Positions 34,789 to 42,158 of a DNA stretch of 44,329 nt are shown one piece after another. The stretch comes from a virus: IMG/VR virus record IMGVR_UViG_3300025728_000017, positions 1 through 44,329 of that record; one strand, written 5' to 3'. The notes below the pieces were generated by a model. The model was not told the DNA's origin and did not search any database. It saw only the letters and a program-made list of their open reading frames with translations. The stretch's first letter is position 1. Every line of letters starts with the position of its first letter. The translations under genes were made by a program, and so were the position numbers.

Positions 34789-37494
34789 CTAGGGAGGAGA
34801 CGCGTCGTCGCTCAGGTACATCCTCGGGTCATAGTTCACCGCCTTGACGCTACAGGTCCGCGTGCCGCTCGGCGAAACGTCAGTGATAAGCGCTGGGAAC
34901 GCCCAGGTCGATTCATGTCCAAACTGAATGATCGGCGGCGTGTCGATGTTGCCCGACAAGTCCGGCACGAAGTCCAGGGTTGGAATCGTGAACGTGTAAT
35001 CGTCTACCCGCGTCGCATCATAAGGACCGGAGGCCGAGCCATCCAAACGGCGCACCACGACCTTGTACACGCCGGGTACGGACCAGTCGAGGGGCTGCGA
35101 CGACTCTAGCGTAACTGGTGACCCGGCGGTGTACCCGACAACTTCAGCGGATTGCCCGTACCCCGGCGTAGCTACGCCGAGCGCCACGTAGTCGAAGTAG
35201 GCGCTGTTCAGCGCGTCAAGCTCCGTACGGAAACTGTACTGCCGCTGGCGATAGAGCTGGCCGCGTCGGCGGCGCATACCCCATTGCCACGCTTTTGTGC
35301 GGTTACCGACGCCTTCAAGCTTCAGCTTCTCGACACGCTCCCCGGCGTCTCCGTCAAGGCGGCACTCGACCGTCTCATTCTGCTTTGTAACGTGGTCGTA
35401 ATATTCAACATCCACGCCGTCGAAATCGTCCGGCTGATCCGGCATAGTGAACTCATAGGACAATGGCTCGAGCATGACAGGTGGGTTGTAGACGTGATCG
35501 AAGGAAGGCCCCCGGGGCTCATCACGGACCGGCACCAGTAGGCCGCGATCAATGGTCAGTTCCGAGAAGCCGACAGTCAGCGCGTCCAGTAGGTTCGACT
35601 TGACTGTCTTCGAGTCCATGACGATGCGGTCGTATGTGTCCCCGCGCGGCGTCCAGCGGGTCGACTCAAGCCGATCCAGTTCAACCAAGTCGATATCAGC
35701 GGTGTCAGAGTACCCGACGTTACGGATGATGTGCCCGACCGCTGCGGAGATCTCCCGAGTCGGTTCGGGGTCTTGCCATACGCCGTCACGGAGTACCGGC
35801 AGAATCCGGGTGCAGGCCAGGTTCACCAGGCTTTCGCTTTGCGATGAAATGCGATCACCACCCCGGATGTCGCAGGTCATCACAGTCATACCAGGATAGC
35901 TGCTCGGGGAAGACGTGGCGATCAATCCCTTAAGCCGTAGCCACATCGTAACGTCGTGGACCTCCTCCGGACGTAGACTGCCCTGTGGAATGTTCAGCTT
36001 CTTCATCCGACATTCGGGGCGCATCGAATACGGCAATGCTATTCGATGCGTGTTGCCGATGGCGTCAAGCGAGTTGTTAACCGTGAAGAATGTCGCAGCC
36101 GTCCATGCGCCGCCGATCGCCATGTCGCGGTACTCAAAAGAGTAGTTCGCCTGGATGTAGATGTACTCGCCTTGCGACCCTAGGCCCACAATGCCGCTAG
36201 GGAAGAACATGTCGAACTCGATATCCGTAACTACTTCCCCGTCAGGGCATGCGGGGAACGGGCCGCGGTAACCGCCCTGCAGGTTAGAACTGTCGAGACG
36301 GACTTGCGCCACGTTGGACGAAAGGCTGTCCCATCCCGGCCATGCGTTGTCATCCACGCCGCCGGCAGTCAAGCGCTTAACTTGTAGCGCTTGCGCAGAA
36401 TAGCTCAGGACGCGGAACCGGAAGCCGCGATAAGACATGCCCATTACTACTGACCCGATAACTAAGCCGACGCCCGGGGCGCCACCATCATAATCAAGCT
36501 GCAGCGTTGTCGCCGTGACGGCGCTTACGACGTAAAACCCTTCGTTGTCCCCGATGATCTGGATCTGATCCCCCACGATGAAGTTGAACTGGGCGATAGG
36601 CCCGTTAATTACGTCACGGCCGCCTACGCCAGTGCCGTCGTCAATCGTAAAATTGTAAGGTGCTACCGGGTTGATTATGGTTCCCGCTACCCAATCGGCG
36701 GGGAACGTGCCTGCGCCTACAGGGATGCCTACCACGTCACCGTTAAAAGTGAAGACGGACGCCGTGGCCGATGCGGTTAAATTGGTTTCGACCGTCAGTT
36801 CCAGGCCGGCGGCCCCGGTGTTACTGGCTCCTACTTCCGGCGCCGTGTACCAGAAGAGATGGGCCGGTTCGGATGAGATATCTACGCCAGGGTAGTGGAT
36901 AGTAAAGGAAGCATCAGCGCCCAGGGTTAGAAGCGGGGTCTGCCCAGTCTTAACGTCTTCCAGGTCGATCTGATACGAACCCTGGCCTACGCCCAGGCAC
37001 ATCTCAGTGCGCGGCTCACGAAGACTGGCGAAGTACGCCCGTGGAGGAATCAGGTAATCAGGGAAGCGTTGCGGGTTATATCCGAACAACTCCGGACGCA
37101 CGTCGTTGATCTTAACCTTGTTGCCCTTACTGCTCCCCTGATCCAGTGGGTTGCCGCCAGTGGAGCGCGATGCACTGATGCCGGGGATCTTCGGCGTAAG
37201 CAAGGCGATAGCGGCAGTGGCTGCGAAGATCAGCGCGAAGGTAATCGTGAAGGGGTCGGTGCCTTTCGGCTCCCGGTAGATCTCGATTTTATCTTCCGCC
37301 GAGATTCGGGCTGTCTTCCACTGGCGCGGCAGAAGGCGTTCGCCATTCACGTAGAGGCTGATCGCTAGCTTACCCAAATCTGTATCGCGGGAAATACCAT
37401 GGCGGTACAGCCACTCGGCCATTGTCTGCGGCTTACGTATCTTGTAGGTCTCTTTACCTTCATCCGACAAGCGACTGGCGTAAATCTCGATCAT
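34789..37494 (-). CDS. Tail tip / central tail protein (I-J-like fusion)
   Basis: The protein has 901 residues. Residues 1-75 look like a ubiquitin-like (beta-grasp) domain similar to lambda gpI's N terminus (MIEIYASRLS, then AISLYVNGERLLPRQW). Residues 82-99 are a membrane-like helix (FTITFALIFAATAAIALL). Then there is a PGISASRSTGGNPLDQGSSK linker typical of these proteins, and the large J-like hub (DDFDGVDVEYYDHVTKQNET in the third quarter). J-like proteins form the tail tip and contact the receptor. There is no long fibre-like C terminus, so other proteins probably carry the host range. It is the last tail gene before lysis. Confidence 0.85.
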   Translation of the reverse strand: MIEIYASRLSDEGKETYKIRKPQTMAEWLYRHGISRDTDLGKLAISLYVNGERLLPRQWKTARISAEDKIEIYREPKGTDPFTITFALIFAATAAIALLTPKIPGISASRSTGGNPLDQGSSKGNKVKINDVRPELFGYNPQRFPDYLIPPRAYFASLREPRTEMCLGVGQGSYQIDLEDVKTGQTPLLTLGADASFTIHYPGVDISSEPAHLFWYTAPEVGASNTGAAGLELTVETNLTASATASVFTFNGDVVGIPVGAGTFPADWVAGTIINPVAPYNFTIDDGTGVGGRDVINGPIAQFNFIVGDQIQIIGDNEGFYVVSAVTATTLQLDYDGGAPGVGLVIGSVVMGMSYRGFRFRVLSYSAQALQVKRLTAGGVDDNAWPGWDSLSSNVAQVRLDSSNLQGGYRGPFPACPDGEVVTDIEFDMFFPSGIVGLGSQGEYIYIQANYSFEYRDMAIGGAWTAATFFTVNNSLDAIGNTHRIALPYSMRPECRMKKLNIPQGSLRPEEVHDVTMWLRLKGLIATSSPSSYPGMTVMTCDIRGGDRISSQSESLVNLACTRILPVLRDGVWQDPEPTREISAAVGHIIRNVGYSDTADIDLVELDRLESTRWTPRGDTYDRIVMDSKTVKSNLLDALTVGFSELTIDRGLLVPVRDEPRGPSFDHVYNPPVMLEPLSYEFTMPDQPDDFDGVDVEYYDHVTKQNETVECRLDGDAGERVEKLKLEGVGNRTKAWQWGMRRRRGQLYRQRQYSFRTELDALNSAYFDYVALGVATPGYGQSAEVVGYTAGSPVTLESSQPLDWSVPGVYKVVVRRLDGSASGPYDATRVDDYTFTIPTLDFVPDLSGNIDTPPIIQFGHESTWAFPALITDVSPSGTRTCSVKAVNYDPRMYLSDDASPP

Positions 37495-37886
37495 GGTTTA
37501 TCCCGGTGGAAAGTAACCGTTGAGTGGTCCCGCAGCCAGCGGTGCAGTGGGAGGCAGCGCGGCCCCCTGGCCGGATTGATCTCCAGAATCCGCAGGCCGT
37601 CCGGCGACTCTACCACTAGTGCAACGTGCGTGCAGATGCGTCCGATCATTACAGAAGCGATGGCGCCAGGTTCAGGATCGCACAACTCCATCTGAGAAGA
37701 CTCGGCTTCGTAGGCCCGGGTGAACTCTCGTGGATCTGTGTTGCGCAAGCTGCCGTATTCGGCCAGTAGTCGCTTCCCTAGTTCCGCGTGCCGGACGTGC
37801 CGGACGAGGCCCCAGCAATCGTAAAGGTGCGGCCCCCTGGCGCCGTCTTCATACGTGCAAGAGAGGTATTTATTGATCCAATCCAT
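37491..37886 (-). CDS. NlpC/P60-type tail peptidase (lambda gpK-like)
   Basis: This is 131 residues from the ATG at 37886, coupled to the stop of the previous gene. The catalytic cysteine is in HLYDCWGLVRHVRH (Cys25) and the histidine in CTHVALVVE (near 87). Proteins of this place in siphoviruses (gpK) are part of the tail tip and cut peptide bonds of the cell wall for DNA entry. It lacks the JAB-type domain seen in lambda gpK. It overlaps the tail tip gene by 4 bases. Confidence 0.85.
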   Translation of the reverse strand: MDWINKYLSCTYEDGARGPHLYDCWGLVRHVRHAELGKRLLAEYGSLRNTDPREFTRAYEAESSQMELCDPEPGAIASVMIGRICTHVALVVESPDGLRILEINPARGPRCLPLHRWLRDHSTVTFHRDKP

Positions 37887-38380
37887 CACAGATACCTGAG
37901 TGCTGGCGCGAAGGTCGTAGTGTACAACGCTCGCGGCCAGGCGACGCCGATCATGTTGTAATATCCGGTTTGCAACTGCGCCTCCTGCCCTTGGATGGAG
38001 CCGGAGAGCAACGTTAAGTAGTAAGGCCGTTCCGCTGGGGCAGATAAGTTGGTGTTCAGGTACGTCCGGTAAATAGCGGTGACCCTGGCGTTCGAAGATA
38101 TGGCCGCATCGATCAGACGTGACGCTTCGCCGGTCGTGTTGTCGACGGCGAAGGCCAGGGTTTGGTTCCCTTTGTTGTTCTTCGCGGCCAGGGCGATATC
38201 GATGTTCGCACCGATGAATGTAACAGTGCGGGCGTCTTCAGTAACCGCCGTTACGTCCTCGAAGCCGTTACAGATGAACACCGGTTCGGCCCATGCGTCG
38301 CAGTTGAGCTCAAGCGTCCTGATGATCGCATCAAGACGCCCGTTTGCTCCTGCGTTTACTTCAGCAAGGATTTGGCTCAT
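37886..38380 (-). CDS. DUF1833-like minor tail protein (gpL position)
   Basis: This is 164 residues from the ATG at 38380, which overlaps the tailspike stop (TGATG). LDAIIRTLELNCDAWAEPVF and the later GASNAR-like region (AISSNARVTAIYRTYLNTNL) fit DUF1833 proteins, found just before the NlpC/P60 gene where lambda has gpL. The family probably makes the base of the tail tip. The longer frame to 38419 has no ribosome binding site. Confidence 0.75.
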   Translation of the reverse strand: MSQILAEVNAGANGRLDAIIRTLELNCDAWAEPVFICNGFEDVTAVTEDARTVTFIGANIDIALAAKNNKGNQTLAFAVDNTTGEASRLIDAAISSNARVTAIYRTYLNTNLSAPAERPYYLTLLSGSIQGQEAQLQTGYYNMIGVAWPRALYTTTFAPALRYL

Positions 38381-40416
38381 CAGATGATCATGTCCAATGG
38401 TGTCATCACGACTTGGCAACTAATCATGTTACGCGCGGTCGTTCCGTTGTGCTTGATGTTGAGCTCCCAGTAAGTGCCGGGAGGGCCATACACGTCAGTA
38501 GTGAAATGGATGTTATCGCCATATGGGTTAGCCTTACCATCGAACCCGTAGACCGCGCTCACGCCCTTCCATCGAACCCCGGCCGACGTTTGGATTTGTG
38601 CGGAGATCGCTTTGGCCAAGCTATCTCCGGCGTCGATCACGATGTCAACTTCAACACGCATCTTCGAACAGCCGTTCGGCATGTTGATTCGCGTCGGGTT
38701 GGCCGGAACGAAGGCTCCTGCAACCATGTCGTATTCCGGCGTGGTGCTGAAGGAGACGATGTTGGTTGCGCTGGCGTTGGCCAAACTTTGGTTATTTTTA
38801 ATAACCCGCGTGTTGCGTCCGTTGATCAGGTACGGGTACAGGCCGTCAGGCATGAATGGGCGGAGCGGGGAATAGGCTCGCAGATCCGTAATGATGTTCC
38901 GCGCATCCAGCTTGAAATACTCAGACGCCAATTTGCCCGTCGTACCTTGGAACGCCGAGAAGTAGGCAGTCAAGTCAGTCGACGACAGGTTGCGGATCAG
39001 AGGGCTGCTAACCTGGCCGCTGTAATCGCCGAAGGTCATGCTGTTCGGTACTTGACCTTGGATACCCATGATGCAAGCGTCTGGGTCGTTGCTCGGGCCG
39101 CAGAACGCCAAGCCGCCCGTTACACTAACCTCGGTCTTGTTCCAGGGGAAAGACACGTCCGGTACAGCCAGGTGGTCAACAATCCGCATGCCGCCGAACT
39201 CGCCGCCCCAACGCACGTCCTCGGAGATGAAGCTGCCCCAGTTATCTACCCACCGGATGTTGGCAGGACGGTCAACACCGTAGGTGCCCACCGCCGGGAT
39301 GCCGAAGCCACGATTAATGAACAAGCGGGTTTGCGCACCCGGGTCTGTCGGAGTCGCGCCACGGTTGTTGATCGATGCCGCGCTGGCGTCCAGGTTAGTC
39401 GAGTCAGGCTGTAACCACGGATCGTTGATCACCATGCTGTCGAAGCAGTTGTCGAGGATACGACGGCACGAAATCCAGCGGCAGTTGTTCATAGTGCCGT
39501 TAGTGGACATATGGGTCCATACGCCGCCGGTTGCTTGAGTCTTGACAGCGTAGCTGCTCGACAGGAAGAACTGGCAGTGGTCAACCTGGTACATCGACGA
39601 GTTGATGTTGCCGTTATGCACCCGCAGGTGATGGCGTCCGCCGACGAACTGCATGCCCGACATTCTGAACTGGTAGAAATCTATGTCGAAGATATCGGCG
39701 TCAGGATCGTCCTGTTTGATGATCGCCGAATCCCCGTCGATCTCCAGATAGGGCCCCCAGTTGATGGCCGCGGTAATCCTGTATGTGCCGGTCGGGAAGT
39801 ACGCAATCGGCGATGTGCCGGAGTACGCAGCAGTCAAGGCGCCCGACGTGGTTAATCCTGATTGCGTCTGCGCAATGATGTAATCAGCTAGGGCTTGAAT
39901 CGCCGCTGTATCATCCGCAATACCGTCGCCCACGGCATTAAACGGGGCGTCCTTGACGCTGACGTGCTCCGCCAGTTTTTGGAACAGCGTGCGGTTGCCG
40001 AAGCCAATAATCGTCGTGCCATTCGACGCCGCCAAGGCTTGCCGCAGCGACGCGTCGCCAGTCGATACGAACTTCGGCTGATCGATTACCCAGTTGTTAA
40101 CGGTGGTGTACGGAAGTGCGAGCGCTGGACCAGGGCGCCAGTATTCACCATCCTTCGACATGATCTGGTTAGGGCGCGTAAATGTCAGCTCGCCTACGTC
40201 GTCGTAATCACCGATGAACTCATATCCGCTCGCCAACAGGAAGTTTTCGAAATCTAGTTCGATCCCCGCCCAGGACTTACGGACGTTGCCGAATCGGTCA
40301 ACCCAAGTAACTGGCGTGCCGTTTATCGCGTCGTCCAGGTTGGAGGCGTTGTTGTACAACACCTTGACTTCGGTCGACCCGAGTGGGAACTGCGATGTTG
40401 GGTACGTGTTCGCCAT
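38380..40416 (-). CDS. Tailspike with pectate-lyase-like beta-helix
   Basis: The protein has 678 residues. Residues 1-150 look like a phage tailspike head-binding part (LYNNASNLDDAINGTPVTWVD with RFGNVRKSWAG). At 158-180 comes the start of a pectate-lyase-3-like beta helix, APFNAVGDGIADDTAAIQAL. Repeated strand-turn units rich in N, D and G follow to about 480, then a beta-rich C terminus. Such spikes bind and often degrade surface polysaccharides and decide host range. Inserted between tail tip genes (a fibre cluster lies just upstream), which is not the lambda order. Confidence 0.88.
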   Translation of the reverse strand: MANTYPTSQFPLGSTEVKVLYNNASNLDDAINGTPVTWVDRFGNVRKSWAGIELDFENFLLASGYEFIGDYDDVGELTFTRPNQIMSKDGEYWRPGPALALPYTTVNNWVIDQPKFVSTGDASLRQALAASNGTTIIGFGNRTLFQKLAEHVSVKDAPFNAVGDGIADDTAAIQALADYIIAQTQSGLTTSGALTAAYSGTSPIAYFPTGTYRITAAINWGPYLEIDGDSAIIKQDDPDADIFDIDFYQFRMSGMQFVGGRHHLRVHNGNINSSMYQVDHCQFFLSSSYAVKTQATGGVWTHMSTNGTMNNCRWISCRRILDNCFDSMVINDPWLQPDSTNLDASAASINNRGATPTDPGAQTRLFINRGFGIPAVGTYGVDRPANIRWVDNWGSFISEDVRWGGEFGGMRIVDHLAVPDVSFPWNKTEVSVTGGLAFCGPSNDPDACIMGIQGQVPNSMTFGDYSGQVSSPLIRNLSSTDLTAYFSAFQGTTGKLASEYFKLDARNIITDLRAYSPLRPFMPDGLYPYLINGRNTRVIKNNQSLANASATNIVSFSTTPEYDMVAGAFVPANPTRINMPNGCSKMRVEVDIVIDAGDSLAKAISAQIQTSAGVRWKGVSAVYGFDGKANPYGDNIHFTTDVYGPPGTYWELNIKHNGTTARNMISCQVVMTPLDMII

Positions 40417-40700
40417 TACGCGGCCCCTTCAGTGAATCGGCTTTTCAGCAGAGCATGACATTCCTTTATGAAGTCGATGTCTTCCTGCGGCAACGGTGGC
40501 ATCGGTGGTTCCATCACGGCCAGGTGGTCGTTAACGAAGTCCATCTGCTGCTGCGCATCACCGTCGAGAGGGATCGCAGTACGATGCCAAGCACAAGAAA
40601 GCTCGGCATCGTCTTCCATGAGCAGGAATGCTAGGCGGATCTGCAACAGGCCGGAGCGATGCAACTCGGGTTGGTCAAGCACTGTTTTTCTGTAAATCAT
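40416..40700 (-). CDS. Small protein between fibre and tailspike genes
   Basis: This is 94 residues from the ATG at 40700 (AAGG 8 bases upstream); a GTG at 40709 was rejected. MIYRKTVLDQPELHRSGLLQ and DFIKECHALLKSRF at the end. It is coupled to the tailspike by a TAATG overlap. It might be an assembly chaperone for the fibre or spike, judged from position only; no family is recognised. Confidence 0.55.
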   Translation of the reverse strand: MIYRKTVLDQPELHRSGLLQIRLAFLLMEDDAELSCAWHRTAIPLDGDAQQQMDFVNDHLAVMEPPMPPLPQEDIDFIKECHALLKSRFTEGAA

Positions 40701-40710
40701 CACTGTCACC

Positions 40711-41616
40711 TTAAGCGGATGCGAAGTTGCCGCTGAGAAATATGCTTTTCTGAGTGCCGCTCGCGGCGTTTGCCTGAGTAAGAGTCGCCGTTGTCCCGGC
40801 CGCTACGTTCATCACTTCAAATTGTACGTTGGTCGAAACCACCAGTCCGACAATCTGCGGCGTAGCGACAGCCGACACTACGCCGGTCCAGCGGTTTAAT
40901 GTCACCGCCGGAGCGCCCGCAGCGGGGGCCAACGGTAGCCCGCTAACGCGCAATGTACCGGTTGCCGTGGTGTACGTGAAAGTGGTCGTAGTCACCGTGC
41001 CTTCATACATGAACGCGCGGCCGATCTTTGTGTACCTGCCACTTTGCGAACTGTAGACGACGTTAAGATCCCCCGGGGTTGAGAAGGTAATCCCCATCGT
41101 CCATGTGCCTTCCTCGTAGTCGTCGAGCGTGTTCGGGTCCGCGGACGGCACCTGCGTAGCGGGGAACGCAGCCTGCCCGCCGGTAAGAGTCAGCAGGCCG
41201 GATACCGTCGGGGTAACCAGGGTCAGGGCGTCGGGCAATGTCAGCGTCGGGTTACCGGAAACCCCGTCACCGTTCGATACAGTGACTTTGTTAGCCGTTC
41301 CAGTGAGCGTGCGCGCAGCAGCGGTGCCCGCGCCAGTTCGTGCTAGAAGTCCAGCAGTGGCTACCCCGGCCAGGGCGGTTAAATCTGCGTCATAAGCCTG
41401 GACGTTGGACCCAATGTCCACCCCTAGAGTGGCGCGGGCGTCCGCCGCAGTGGCGGAACCGAGAAAGGTACGAATAAACGTTTGCCACGCGCTGAGAATC
41501 GCCGTGCGAAGTTGCGCGCGGGTTTGCTTGCGACTCTGGACGGCCTGGACGACCAGGTAGAGATCGTCCTCGGTGCCCGCACCGGCAACTGGCTGCTCTG
41601 TTAGTTTTCCAGCCAT
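40711..41616 (-). CDS. Tail fibre-like protein
   Basis: The protein is 301 residues. The N terminus MAGKLTEQPVAGAGTEDDLY and the piece ATLGVDIGSNVQAYDADLTALAG are common in phage tail fibres. The rest is rich in T, G, A and V (repeated beta strands: GTANKVTVSNGDGV, TLTLPDALTLVTPTVSGLLT) and ends with a beta-rich tip. It probably forms a trimeric side fibre. Start codon coupled to the previous gene by TAATG. Confidence 0.8.
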   Translation of the reverse strand: MAGKLTEQPVAGAGTEDDLYLVVQAVQSRKQTRAQLRTAILSAWQTFIRTFLGSATAADARATLGVDIGSNVQAYDADLTALAGVATAGLLARTGAGTAAARTLTGTANKVTVSNGDGVSGNPTLTLPDALTLVTPTVSGLLTLTGGQAAFPATQVPSADPNTLDDYEEGTWTMGITFSTPGDLNVVYSSQSGRYTKIGRAFMYEGTVTTTTFTYTTATGTLRVSGLPLAPAAGAPAVTLNRWTGVVSAVATPQIVGLVVSTNVQFEVMNVAAGTTATLTQANAASGTQKSIFLSGNFASA

Positions 41617-42158
41617 TAGGAGTTCTCCAGATAAAAAGGTGAGCCGTCTTCGAGAAGCATTGGTGTGCCGTCCTCAAGCAGCATTTGAACAACGGAGCCC
41701 TGATCGAACAAAGGCCATTCGCGGTTCATAGCGTAATCGAAAATCTCCGGGTTCAACACAAACGAGGGTAGCAATTCGACCCACCCTGGCGGTAGCAGTG
41801 CTCTGTTACGCAATTCGCACGTAGTTCGGTAGCGCCAAAGGAATTTCCCAGTCAGCTCACCGCCCACGGGGACTTCGGTAAACCGGATCTCATGCTCGTT
41901 ATACCCCATCGGACTCAACAGCGTCATCGTGAACCAGCCGGCGCCTACAACCTGCGCGGCCCACGCTTCGAACAACATGGCCTGTGGTCCGGTCATGATC
42001 CAGCTAAGCGACACCATGGCCGGCGCGTTAGGGAACTCTATCCGCTGGCGAGCACGCCCGCTATCCATCGGCGTACGCCGGATATTATTGACCGGCGTGA
42101 ACCCGTAGTTCTCCCGCAGCGGGCAGGGCAGCCCTTCCGGATAGACTGGAATCGCCAT
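41616..42158 (-). CDS. Minor tail protein after the tape measure
   Basis: This 180-residue protein starts MAIPVYPEGLPCPLRENYGF and has SLSWIMTGPQAMLFEAWAAQ, then GAGWFTMTLLSPMGYNEHE: the pattern of phage minor tail proteins that follow the tape measure (distal tail/gpM position). The C terminus has two direct copies of a MLLEDG(T/S)P element followed by FYLENS, a repeat seen in tail proteins that carry fibre contacts. Its ATG overlaps the tape measure stop (TGATG). Confidence 0.75.
   Translation of the reverse strand: MAIPVYPEGLPCPLRENYGFTPVNNIRRTPMDSGRARQRIEFPNAPAMVSLSWIMTGPQAMLFEAWAAQVVGAGWFTMTLLSPMGYNEHEIRFTEVPVGGELTGKFLWRYRTTCELRNRALLPPGWVELLPSFVLNPEIFDYAMNREWPLFDQGSVVQMLLEDGTPMLLEDGSPFYLENS

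Noticed and set aside
38344-39414. 356-codon plus-strand frame opposite the tailspike
   Set aside because: Antisense to a recognised tailspike; arginine/valine-rich composition typical of a shadow frame in GC-rich DNA.
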